From Chrysomallon squamiferum (taxonomy: Eukaryota; Mollusca; Gastropoda; Neomphalida; Peltospiridae), in NCBI GenBank assembly GCA_012295275.1, contig CM022672.1, positions 14,818,125-14,882,124 of the forward strand: a stretch of 64,000 nucleotides of DNA. The letters are read 5' to 3'. Below the pieces are notes generated by a model that saw only the letters and a list, made by a program, of their open reading frames with translations, did no database searches and was not told where the DNA came from. Position numbers and translations under genes: made by a program. This document shows positions 13,400 to 38,094 of the stretch, piece after piece (the stretch's first letter is position 1; each line of letters starts with the position of its first letter).

Positions 13400-14167
13400 A
13401 GTACGTTCCTGTGTACATATCTTTATCTATCTGTTTCTACTACGTTTTCTAAGTTTATCTATCACAAATCTCTGTCAATTAGTCTGTATTTTCAGATTTA
13501 ACCCGCCAATTGAAGTTAGGCCAGGCGACGAAATTAGGACAACGTGCGTCTACAAACAGCCCAAAAAGGCAAAACGGTTTGTTTCGGCGAGGGAACCAGT
13601 GACGAAATGTGTTACGGCTTCATCACGTACTATCCGGTGCACAGACTTCACAAGCCGTGGTGTACCACTCGAAAATCGCTCAAGTCCTGCGACCGCCATT
13701 ACATGAAGGTGGTGAAACCGATCGATAACTGCGACTTCAAAAAATTCCTCAACGTGTCTAACGCGGAAACGAGAGCCCTGTTCCAAAACGTCATCGGCAG
13801 CTGCGTCAGAGACATGACGAATCCCGAAGGGTCAGTCACGTGCAACGAAACCTGCATCGAGGCGCTGAAGAACGCCATGGCTCATCCGTGCCTGTCGGGA
13901 GACGTCGGAAGTTACGTCATGAACAAGTTTCAGTACACGGCTACCGGCGGGCTGCTTTTGACCATTGCCTTGTCGTGCGACTGCGACAGCTCCGTCACGA
14001 AGCTTGGCTACTGCGACCGCAAAACTATGAGTCGCCTGCTGCCTAGCAACGTCAACAATAAGTGTCTCAGCCGAAGTGCCAGAATGGAGTCTGCAGTGTT
14101 TCTTATTGCGAGTTCGCTGTTTTTCGTGAAACTGATTTCATGGCTTAGCGACTTTCAGCCTCGATAG
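8029..14167 (+). CDS. Secreted temptin/DBH-like copper monooxygenase (8 exons, apparent frameshift)
   Basis: Exons 8029-8220, 8566-8698, 9857-9955, 10651-10830, 11544-11713, 12175-12424, 12967-13063 and 13496-14167, all with GT-AG borders and matching phases. A short hydrophobic signal peptide leads into a temptin-like domain (about residues 15-105; [21 protein letters not shown]). The two Cu2_monooxygenase halves of the DBH/MOXD/PHM family follow. The expected copper ligands are present: His191-His192 ([10 protein letters not shown]), His260 (QVHW), His337/His339 (INHMHYLG) and the methionine in DEMC. This family hydroxylates small amines or peptides using ascorbate and O2; the substrate here is unknown. 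The C-terminus is hydrophobic (FLIASSLFF), possibly a membrane or GPI signal. Summed exons give 1793 bases, one short of a multiple of three, because the last exon shifts frame between about 13541 and 13600, just before DEMC. With one more base the product would be 597 aa. Sequencing error or an inactivating mutation is possible. Confidence 0.9.
8444..8485 (+). repeat. (ATT)n microsatellite in intron 1
   Basis: About 14 ATT triplets within the first intron of the monooxygenase gene. Confidence 0.95.
9039..9200. repeat. (CA)n and (CATA)n microsatellites in intron 2
   Basis: A CA run (about 9039-9073) passes into CATA/TACA tetranucleotide runs. Intronic. Confidence 0.9.
9575..9700 (+). repeat. 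(TTTA)n tetranucleotide runs in intron 2
   Basis: Two imperfect TTTA/ATTT runs (about 9575-9612 and 9668-9698) in a T-rich intron. Confidence 0.85.
10020..10243. repeat. (ATT)n/(AAT)n repeat pair in intron 3
   Basis: An ATT run (10020-10080), a short spacer, then an AAT run switching to ATT (about 10154-10243). The AAT-to-ATT switch is self-complementary and could form a long hairpin in the transcript between monooxygenase exons 3 and 4. Confidence 0.9.
10930..11280. repeat. Compound microsatellite block in intron 4
   Basis: TATC/TA/CA runs (10930-11020) and AC-rich stretches are followed by about 40 GA dinucleotides (11200-11280). Entirely intronic. Confidence 0.9.
11960..12165 (+). repeat. 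Minisatellite of about 43 bp in intron 5, abutting the exon 6 acceptor
   Basis: About five copies of a unit with the core TTCTACTACGTTTTCTAATT, ending about 10 bases before the exon at 12175. The core contains a branch-point-like TTCTAAT. A further single copy lies in intron 7 at about 13433-13460, just before exon 8. Confidence 0.85.
12660..12700 (+). mobile_element. tRNA-like (SINE-type) fragment, candidate
   Basis: The stretch AGCTCAGTGGTTAGAGCAC resembles a tRNA D-arm with a polymerase III A box. It is followed by GACTGA, as in an anticodon-arm region. No B box (GGTTCRANNCC) or T-arm follows within the next 60 bases, so this is not a complete tRNA gene. A decayed tRNA-derived SINE head in intron 6 is the likelier reading. 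Confidence 0.4.
13326..13400 (+). repeat. (TATG)n/(TA)n microsatellite in intron 7
   Basis: TATG and TA runs immediately upstream of the last monooxygenase exon. Confidence 0.9.
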
Positions 14168-14484
14168 AAATTTAGTGCACCCATGGTTTTCTTTGGTTTT
14201 TTGCTGAAATCTCGTATTTAAAAATGGTCCCTTCAGAAATCTACGACGAAACGGTTGCAGCTTTACTGCTCAATTTTACGAGTATTTTTTAAAATTTAAT
14301 TACCATCGTGTTTATTCATTTTCATTTTATTTAATTATTTACATACTTTTTTTTTTTTTATGCTTAAATTTTTATCTTATTCTGTTTTATTTCATTTTTA
14401 TAAAAAAATTTTTTTATCTCATATCTAAGATCTGAAACATATACCTCGGTTAAAAAAAATTTAATAATTTCAATCCCATATAAG

Positions 14485-14509
14485 CAGAGGCGTAACTAGA
14501 ATTGAGGCA

Positions 14510-14545
<36 letters not shown>

Positions 14546-14671
14546 GCCTCAACTAAAGTTTGATTTTTAAAAGTTCTGCCTGAATTCATATACGATTGTC
14601 AATGTATTTTGTAACGATAACACTGCGCCCAGAGCAGTGGGCCACCCAGACACACCCTAATTACGCCAGTG
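14485..14671. mobile_element. MITE-like element with imperfect terminal inverted repeats
   Basis: The left end CAGAGGCGTAACTAG and the right end, read on the opposite strand as CACTGGCGTAATTAG, match at 12 of 15 positions. The 187-bp interior holds an AAT microsatellite and no coding sequence. I see no convincing target-site duplication, so the element is old or the boundaries are off by a few bases. The superfamily is not assigned. Confidence 0.55.
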
Positions 14672-16480
14672 AAACTAAGATACCGGTAGACATCAAAAGG
14701 AATAGATAAAGTGATTTAGTTGTCACAACATGATCATCCTTCACAATCGTTGCATAAAAGATACAATGAACAAGTCTTCCTTCATCATAACTTTTGTTTC
14801 TAAAATAGAAGTTCGTGGTACAGTTTTAAAATAGTTAGGTATGTTTCAGTTCATTATCACCTAGTATATAAAAGAGTAAAACATTACAGGTTTCCTATAA
14901 ATTCTTAAAGTCTCCATCTATCACCCAGAAGGAATAGCTCACAGAATGTCAGTCCCTTGTTTTAGCAATTATGTATTGGAACTGGAAGGACAAAAATAAA
15001 AAGTATCCTAATGCTATTATCTTCAACACAAACACAACAGTATGTTTAAGGAGACAAATACTGACAGAATGAAAAACTGAACATTTATCTAGTTATTTTT
15101 AAACATTAGCCATCAAAAAACTCAGCCATTTGAAAAGTGCTCATACTCTGTAAAGAGGGATACTTATGGGTTTGTAATCCACAAAAACTGGATTACTATT
15201 TCAAGGCAGTATTAGTATGAACACCTTTTAGAATTTTGTGTTTGTCTTGTATGTGTATGTGTGCACACACGCATCATTGTAAATGCATGTTTATAATGCT
15301 GACACGAGTCAACGTTTCACAGAGAAACGGAGTGCTTGAAATGAATGAAGATGAACATGGCACCGTATTTGCTGCAAGAAACGACCTTGACCCGATATTT
15401 TCATTCGCCTCACTGATTAATGTGATATAACTGCTATGTAATAACGCCAGCAGTAAGAAAGTAGAGTATAATCACAACAGCAGCAATGACGGAAAAAACA
15501 AAACGACTACAACAACAAGTTAATAGCAGAAATATGTTAGTACTGGATTGATGTATTAAATGTTGTGCGTGTTCATATATAACGTGAACCTGGTGCTATT
15601 TGTAAACAGCAGACCTGTAAATAAAAGTCTGGTAGGTGTATTTTGAATTGTATACCGTGTGAAAAAAATAAATATATACTACAGGTCGAATATTGTGTAC
15701 TCCGAAACCGCGAAACACAAATTTGTAACCGAATTCGAAATGTATTCGACTCATTAATAGCAGGCCTAGTTCTCTATAAGTATGACATGTACCCTAGCAC
15801 GACTGAATCATATTAAAACTGATTCATAAAATATAATATGCTCACAAATGAAAATAAAATTAAGTATACATAACTGTTAAATGTCTTCTGATATTGAGAG
15901 TGTCGTTTGAATATAGTAAAAGATTTCGATATCGTGCGATTTGAATTAATGACCTGCTGGCCTGTATATCAGTGAATTTTGGTAAAAATGGCAGTTTTCT
16001 ATATTTTTCATTTTTTTTGTAAACGAAAGAGAAAAGAATGTTATGTCTGATTTGTAGTTTTCTACTATTTGTATTACCTATTTTTATGCATGATGACACA
16101 AAAACTCATTTATATGTTTTGTCATAGTTTGTGAATGAAAATATATTTTAAATTTTGTATATTTGTTGTAATAAAATAAAAATAATAATTGCTTTCTTTC
16201 TAGCTCTTTCTTTACTTTTTTCATTTTTATAAGGAAACTATTCTGAACTTGTGATGAAAAAAAGCTCTATTGGCATTTAAAAAAAAAAAATAAAAATAAA
16301 AATATTGGCGTAAGTTAATTTTAATATATTATCATGATTATATTTAGTTTTATTAATATCATAATCTCATCATTGTCATTATCACTATTACATTTAGTAT
16401 TATTATTGTTATTTTATCAACATAATTATCCTAATCACCATTATTATTATTTTTATTACTATTATTATTATAACTGTTAC

Positions 16481-16483
<3 letters not shown>

Positions 16484-16529
<46 letters not shown>

Positions 16530-16570
16530 AATAATAATAATAATAATAGTAGTAGTAGTAGTAGTAGTAT
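16484..16570. repeat. (ATT)n/(AAT)n/(AGT)n microsatellite
   Basis: An ATT run (16484-16526) turns into AAT and then AGT triplets. The ATT-AAT junction is a near-perfect inverted repeat. Confidence 0.92.
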
Positions 16571-17050
16571 CATTACTTTTTTTATCATCACAATAATAAA
16601 TAAGAAGGGTCTGATCATAAAGAAATGTGCATTCACTTCCACTGTCAATCCATTGCTATCCACCTATGTGTAATGGAATTTAGGTCAGTGAAAGTACAAA
16701 TTACTTCTGGGGTGGATCTTAAAGGGATCCAAGGCGACCGGGCCCCCACTCAGATTTTCCCCGTTTTATTTAAGATTTTTTCGTTTCTTGCAAATTTATT
16801 CATGGTCTTTTTTTAAAATTTCTGTCAGTGTATAGAACACTGTAGAATACGTCTGCCAGCGTCCTGTTGTAGTACTGTTATTTTGTGTTCCATGTGAACC
16901 GTGTGCAATTTTTTAATAGTGCCTCTGCTTAATGTTACGGTGCCCTTTTTGTCATGGACCTCCCTCATCAGAAAAGCTGGGTCCGCCCCAATACTTGTTT
17001 TAGCACTAAATACAGAAATTAAAAAATAATAATAATAAAAATAATAAAAC

Positions 17051-17113
17051 ATTTAGAATCACCGCTATTTCCACAACTCACAGAATAGCCATTTTCAAAA
17101 AAGCAAAAATATT
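17051..17113 (+). repeat. Dispersed repeat, copy 1
   Basis: A sequence of about 63 bp beginning ATTTAGAATCACCGCTATTT recurs about 885 bp downstream at 17935-17999 with roughly 80-85% identity by eye. No known element recognised. Confidence 0.75.
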
Positions 17114-17934
17114 TCACGCACGATTTTTGATTTCAAATTATATAACGTTCTAGTACAGTTTCTTCAAAAAGTGGACTTTTCCGAAAGTGAATGGAAATAG
17201 AAGAACATACTCTGCTAGCGATAAGATGAAACACTTGGTCACTGGAAGAAAAGCAGAAATTTTGCAGAGAAGAAATAAGGACAAAGATTTGATTCCATAC
17301 TGACATGGTTAATGAGACAGAAATTAATTTAAAACGACAACAACAACAACAAAAACAACAACAAAAAACCACACACACAACCAAGCAGAGAACAACTGAA
17401 AATAAATAAGACTTGTTAATAAATAAAAAACAAAACCGTAACATTTTCCTTTAAACCAAAATTAAGTTTAGTTAAATCCTTTTATAATGACTGTTATACA
17501 GCAGTGAGTATTCAATCACATTAAATTAAACTGTATCTACTATCCTTATTCATATCTGTTGATCTGTTTTATAATGCTCACGCAATTATTATATGATCTC
17601 TGTCATCTATTTTATATTTGAGATTCGTATGTGGTCCAGTAGTTATACCATTGGTCGAAGTCGGTACATAGCAAACGATCCTTTACAGTTACTTCCCTTA
17701 GAAATGAAAGTCTTTCAAATGCAGCAAAACAAACTTTCGTGACCATCTCAGTATGACAAGACATTTGTTTGCGACAGCTTCGTAGAGGTTGTCGCTGTAC
17801 TGAATTTTATTGAAAATACTTGACAACCACATACTGCATAATCGTAGTGACAGTAAGAAGGGGAACAAAATATGAATATCATTCAGTTAAAGACGAATAT
17901 ACTCGTTAAATTTTACAAAAAAAAAAAAAAAAAA

Positions 17935-17999
17935 ATTTAGAATCACTGCTATTGTCGTAACTCACACAATAGTCATTTTCAAAATAAGTAAAAATATTT
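17935..17999 (+). repeat. Dispersed repeat, copy 2
   Basis: Second copy of the repeat at 17051-17113, preceded by a poly-A run at 17917-17935. Similarity may continue weakly for another 30 bp in both copies, ending at a shared TTCTAG. Confidence 0.75.
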
Positions 18000-19148
18000 A
18001 AGTTTTTACTTCCAGTTTATTTGACTTTCTAGATTTATCCACACAGAGGTGTATTTTATTGACTTATAAATAAAACAAAATGGGAAGCATAAATAATAAT
18101 TCTTTTATTGACAGTATAAGCACGAGAGTAATCACAATAGTCTAAAACTATAACAACATATTCTGTCTCTTGTTTTAAACAAGTTATTACAAATTGTAAA
18201 ATAAGCTTTTTCGTTTAAAATATTTCAACATTTCTACTAAAAATTTAAGATTGTGACCCATTGCCATAAAATCTACTACCATCTGTACAAGCAAGTATAT
18301 TTGACGCATGTAGATTTTTCATGAGTGTTTGTGTGCACGTGCATGTCCTTTTTCGAGCAACAGCAATAAAATATACGAGTATATTTGACATATGTACATT
18401 CTGTGCTTTTGTACAAGTGTGTATGTGTTTTCATTTTTGATTATGTATTCATGTTTCAGTGTGTGACTGTATATGTCTGGTTATATCATATGCACAGTGT
18501 GCAATTTTTAAGAGAAACAGTTTATAAAAAAAAAGCAATTCCATATAAACTACCAACGACTAAATTAATCTATACTACAATAAATATTTTTATATACTAA
18601 ACCAGCATACAACTAGTGCTAACAATATTTAACAAAAGCTAAATTATTAACCCAGAACCAAGCCCTTGCTGTATTGTGTGATCTCGAAATTCATATATAT
18701 CCTGTTATTTTATTTTTCATAGGGTAGTGTATATATATGACATCATTAAAAATATTTTTTAAATAGTTTCTGTTAAAACTGTATAATTGAGGATGATGTT
18801 TTAAGGAATCAGAAATGAAAGATGATGGATAACTGATTAACCATGCTGGATGCTTAGAACTCCAATAAAATTATATTGCAACACATATGGACTGATGCAT
18901 TCAATCTCCAAATTGAAATTCTCCGACACATCAGGGTTTTGCTGCAAGTGTTCAGTGTATAGTCAGTAGGTTATGTCAGGTACTTCTAAATACTGTGCAC
19001 CACTTTCAGTAAATTGTGCCTTTTTTGACAACGAACATAATGATTATGGTTAGTAAAAGCCTGGAGGGAGTCAAGTACTCAGATTCTAAATTTATCATGC
19101 CGTAACAATTAAGTATATAATGCAGGACTTGGTTTCAGCTGTCTAGAC

Positions 19149-19421
19149 CATAGGTTTTCAACGTGGGGGTTGCGGGATTGTTCTCGAGTGAGGGTATGTT
19201 TTAGCTTTTTTCAGCTTGACTTGGAAGGCGGAATAAATAAAAACGTGTAGATAGGTTTGGGACCCGTCACAGTGAATATAGATTCCTTTTGTACTGTCTT
19301 TGGTTGATGAAAATATATGGTAACTCTAGATATTACTGAATCCAAAATTTTTAAAGGGGGTCATCGGTCATATTGAGTTGCATGTAAGGGGTTGCTGTAT
19401 GAAAAAGGTTGAAAACCAGTG
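19149..19421. mobile_element. hAT-type MITE with perfect 8-bp target-site duplication
   Basis: The 273-bp element starts CATAGGTTTTCAAC and ends GTTGAAAACCAGTG. These terminal inverted repeats match the CAGTGGTTYTCAACC style of hAT transposons. It is flanked on both sides by an identical 8-bp duplication, GTCTAGAC (19141-19148 and 19422-19429). There is no open frame for a transposase, so it must have been mobilised in trans. It lies about 650 bp beyond the KIF11 stop codon, possibly in that gene's 3' untranslated region. Confidence 0.9.
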
Positions 19422-20073
19422 GTCTAGACTAAACCCAAGATTAACAATTCACAAAATAAAATGTAAATGCACACTATAAAACATGTTTCCATGTTTTGCT
19501 GAAGTTGTGATAAATAAAATGGAATAGCTATGTTTTGGTTTTTGTCGATTGTTCAAAACAGTTATCAAGAACAGACATAACAAAGCTCAAAAACATTACA
19601 TCTACACAATAATACAAGTATTAAAATTTAACTAGTAGTGGCCATTTAAAAATATAGAATTAAATGTCTTTTTTTGTGTGTGTGTATCTTGCTCTGAAGC
19701 CAATAATCTAAAAAGAGATGAAACAAAAATTTGTTTAATAAATGCACTAGCGTACATTATGAGACACTTGAGATCTGAACTCAAATTATGACTCTTACAA
19801 TAATAAAACAACAGTTAGCACGATGAAGTTACAATTATGTACATTTTTACTTCAATTTAGTAAAGTATAATTAAAAAAACATCCTAAAATTACATGCACC
19901 AAATCATTATTGTTGTTCTTCCAAAGCAAGCAGGAAAAATAAAATATATTTTTTGAAAACTTTTGCAAACTGAATTAACAGCAGAGCATGCATTTAGATG
20001 GTAGAAATGTGTGTGTATCTGATTATTATTCAGATTTGTCATACACTGTTGTCGTTCATGTTAAGAGATTCTG

Positions 20074-33654
<13,581 letters not shown>

Positions 33655-35360
33655 TTTATATAAATATTCTACTTTTACTTATTTTCGACACTGCAACAAC
33701 ATTCGAAAATTGCGTTCGTATATGAAAGAACCAATGAAAAAACGCGACGCTCACACTGGTTTTTGTAATCCTTTCAAAAGGAGACTAGTCTATTGAATCA
33801 TTGGGTCTTTATACCGGAAATCGCCGAAATATGCCGAAGAAATAAGACTGGCGATAACCGCGCAACAGAACAACTTTAATCAGATGCTTCCAGCTTTGTT
33901 TATCTCACAGTAAGACTCACGTAATGATTGACAAATCTGTTATAAGGGTTGTATAAATTAATATCGGATCTATCAGTACAGAACGTATTTTGTGTGAACG
34001 AAACACATTTGTTCCATTATAATTATTTTAAATATTTAATTATTTTAATATAACTATTTTAAGTATTCACTAATCACTGTATACTGTAACTGTACAGTGT
34101 ATAAGTATCTGTATTGTATTCAGAGTTTTGTTCTTCTTTCACGGACCCCCGAACTAAAAAGTAAAAGATAGTTATAAATGTATGCAAATCGCATAACTTA
34201 CTGACTCAGATCTGTTCGAATTGTCACCAATTTGATAACAAATAATAGGCAAAAAACTGACTAGAGGATTAATTAATTAATCATTTTAAATTTATGCGTT
34301 TTAAAGACTAGCAATAGTAGCATCAAACTTTGTATTTTTGACTCAACCTCAAAACAACAAATAAATAAGAAACACATTTTCAAACTCAGTTATTGCATTG
34401 TTGTGACTACATTTAATAACAAATGAGAAAACACATTGAAAAAAACCAAGACAAAAACATTTGTAAATAAATTTGTAAAAATATGTTGTAAAAAAACAAC
34501 CCAATAACTTGTATGTTAAAAAGGGAGCAAAACAAAATGTTTAAATATATACTATTTACAATATCACAGAAAATGTTTTTAACTGCATTCACATGTGCCG
34601 ATACCCTGAAATTTCATTATAGAAATAAAAAATCTTTAAATTTACATTTTCCAAGTATCTAGTAAAATTACGTAGATGTGCAAACAACATATAACAGGCA
34701 GTACTTGCATATTAAAGAAGATACATCACTTACATAGTGAAATAAAAACTATAACTGTAATTATAATAAAGTGTAATACATTTTAAAATTATCTGAATAT
34801 GTATCATTGTATGTCAGTATAATTACATACTTATAAGAATTATGTGGAGTATGCATACAAAATATCACAGAAATAATACTGCTTTAATGAAATGCACAAA
34901 ACTGAAGAAACCCTGGCAATGATTATTTATAAAAAAAAAAATAATTTTAGTAATTAAAATTATGCTTGGACATACAGATGATGTACATTCATCTATCAGG
35001 TAAGTATCTTTTAACATAATGTCTCTTCAATAATAAATTATTTAAGGCTATAAATATTTTAATTAAGCTATTAATTAAATATTTAACTCTTTAAATTGTA
35101 TTAATTCTCATTATCATTAGTTCTATAAGCACATCATTGAGTAATAAATTGAGATTAAAAATAATTTTCACAAATTTGAACTCATTTACTGTCTTTCAGA
35201 TATTTTACTTTTTCAATTATTATAAATTTTTTGTTAGAATTTATTATTTATTTTCTGCTAATTAATTAATTTATTTATTTATTAACATAACTACTTCACA
35301 TAACAAGCTATTTCTTTTCTGAGCATTATTAATTTAGAAACAGACTAATGAGCACATTAA
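33655..35360. other. Region between KIF11 start and P450 stop
   Basis: AT-rich sequence holding the KIF11 upstream region and the P450 3' end, with no further gene visible. Immediately upstream of KIF11 (minus strand) are cell-cycle-type motifs: CHR-like TTCGAA at 33702-33707, a TTTGAA core near 33772-33777, and CCAAT boxes at 33731-33735 and 33800-33804. The motifs are short and their role is inference from known G2/M promoters. Confidence 0.5.
35270..35283 (-). terminator. Candidate poly(A) signals for the P450 gene
   Basis: On the minus strand, overlapping AATAAA hexamers lie about 80-90 nt downstream of the P450 stop codon at 35361. No cleavage site can be read directly. Confidence 0.45.
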
Positions 35361-38039
35361 TCATGATGTATCAATTTTTTTCAGAAACTGACAGAAGACA
35401 TCGTGCTTTGGTTTACAAACTGGCAGCCATGTGTAATCAAGATTTTGATCTGGCATCAGTTGTATCTGAAACATGGACACCAGTGATGTAATCACAGTCT
35501 GAAACATTAAAAAAAAAGGGAGAACAAAAATATTAAAATAATTGCTACTTATGTTCCAACATTTGAAAATCAGGTGAAGAAAAGGAAGAGAGGAAGCTAA
35601 AGATTTTATTTACACCAATTGTTATTATATGACATCATATTCACAATAAAATTATTCACTGGTATTACTCGGGAGTAATCTTCTTTATTCTCTTAATAAT
35701 AATAATAAAATGAATGAACGAACGAAAAAGTAAAATTATTTATTCTCTATTTATTCTCAAAACAAATAAAGTTGTTGATTATTACTACCTTAACAATGTT
35801 ATCAACCAGCTGTTTCCCCACACAGCATCTAGGGCCTGATCCAAAGGAAAACAGTTTCTTTTGTTTGCCACTAAAAGTAACAAAAACAGTAGCAGTTGTT
35901 TTCTTCTTTATTAAGTGCTAAATGAAAATAATAGTAACATACAAATAAAAATAAATATCAATCAACAATCTTTGTTTCAGAGATTACCTTCTTTCTTCTT
36001 TTTTAACACTTATATATATACAAACACTTACCTTCTATTATACTCATGCTTGAAGTAACTGAAGTCCTTGTAGTAACGAAAATAACTAGTGGCATAAAAT
36101 GACAATTAGAGAAGTTTCTATATTTTCTGTCACTGATCAATAATGTTGCTTTTTAACAACTGTTTTTCATTTGATAAATTATTTGGTATTCACACACACA
36201 CTGTTCAAAGTTACTTAATTAGAGATTAATTGCTTGTTTAAAGCTCTAACAATTTTGAAAACAGTTTTCATTTAGAAAATAACAAATTGTTATAGACAAC
36301 TATTTTGTATTGATGTATACTTTTTATAGGTCAAAACGAAGATATGTATATATATATATATATATATAAATACTAAAATACTTTTATGAAAGTGTGAAAA
36401 TGCAAACCTATTATTCCATCTTTCTGGGAGGAACTCTTCTGGTTGATCAAAAGCATAACCGTCACGATGTGCTGCATATAACAGACACATAACTCCGTAG
36501 CCTGCTGGCACTAGATACCCATCAATGGTGACATCCTGAAATGTGAGATCAAAACAGAAACTACTATTCCAAGTTATCCTAACATTTCAACGAATGATCG
36601 GCAAAATTCCAGCAAAGAATAAATAAACAGACACTACTGTTTGTGTCAAGAGAACAACAAGTTTATTTAAAAGGAAAACAAGTGATGTGTGATTAAAGGG
36701 AAACTAATTAACAAAATATAAGATGGTTTTAAAATTTCAGAGTCTATGTAACTGAAGTTTATTCAAAATAAAAAATGAGAAAATGTATCTGTATTTCAAA
36801 ATGTGCATGTAAAATGAGAACTCTATTAATTGAAAACACATAGCAACTGGACCTTTTTGGCAACACGTCTGCTCACTATTAGAGGTGGGTACAGTCTCTG
36901 TGTTTCCAGGTAGATGTTTTCCAGAATGTTAGGATCATCCAAAAGTTGTTCCTGAGAGGAAACATTGAAATAAAATAATTAAAAAACAATAATAAATAAA
37001 ATAATAAATTTATATAATAAAAATATGCAACTTAAACCCTCTTCAGTGATATATTATTCTTTTTCAAAACAAATAGTGATGCAATATGATAATAATTGTC
37101 ATATTTATATTAATCATTATCATTACTACTATTATCAAAATCAGTATGAAATTTTAAAATAAAGTTTTTTACAACCCATATTTTTGCACTGTTTACAATA
37201 CTAAGAGCATCTGACCACTGAAATACAACCTACTTCTGTGAAGTTAGAGTGTAAACTTACTTGACAGTCTTTGCTGATATGAATAGAAACAGAAGTGAGA
37301 AGTGACGCGACAATCTTTGGAATGAGGGAAGAGATAAACAACAGAAGGTGATCATCAATGTCATCATCGTGACTGCTCGACATAGCTTCCTTAATTTTAT
37401 TCAGAAAAAAATGGTGATTTTCTTCTCTTCTCGACTTTATCAGATCCAAAAGTTGTTTCTAAAAAATAAAAATATAAAAATCCTTTCATGAACTTATTAT
37501 TAACTATTTTAAAATCCACTTCAGAAACACAATCTGGTAAAAAAAAGTAAATGGATATTTTTCTGTTTAATATTGTTATTACATGTCAAACAGTGACCCT
37601 ACTTCATGGGCTCCCCTGATTAGTAAATAGTAATGAATCTTTTACACTGACTCACAGCTGGATTGGGAAATGATTAAAAGTGCATTCTATGACTGTTGAT
37701 CCTCTTGTCAGTTTAATGTATGTGTGTATATATATATAAAGAAAATTAGCTAAATGGAATCAAGAAGAGGTATAACTAAAGTACAAGTAGCTTTATATGA
37801 AGATTTTATAAAGGAGTTTAACTCAATGATTTACTTTAAAGATGAGACTCACCTTGGCTTCCAGGGCTCTACTGTAAGATGTTGCATAGTCTTTGCCAGG
37901 CAGTCTGATAGACAGTGGAACTGATGTAATGCCTGAAATGTTTTTACTTACAAATTATATATCTTAAACAGTAAGCTTAATCTGGTATATAATATTTCTC
38001 ATACACACTCACACCCTCCCTCCCTCCCTCCCTCCCTCT

Positions 38040-38094
<55 letters not shown>

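Larger units (their letters stand above)
14168..20073. other. Convergent intergenic region (monooxygenase to KIF11)
   Basis: This stretch separates two genes that end towards each other, so it should hold both 3' untranslated regions. AATAAA hexamers on the + strand near 14994, 15620 and 15667 are candidates for the monooxygenase poly(A) signal, but none is decisive. Apart from the elements listed separately (MITE-like 14485-14671, repeat pair 17051/17935, hAT-type MITE 19149-19421) I see no gene. Short open frames here lack recognisable domains. Confidence 0.6.

Noticed and set aside
13561-13575. Programmed -1 ribosomal frameshifting in the monooxygenase
   Set aside because: The local sequence (CCCAAAAAGG) does not fit an X XXY YYZ slippery heptamer in the zero frame, and no obvious stem-loop follows. 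A single-base error or mutation is simpler.
16625-17052. Overlapping frames of 63 and 75 codons on opposite strands
   Set aside because: They show no recognised domain and no splice context, and their edges run into poly-T and AAT repeats. They might be old transposon debris but nothing shows it.
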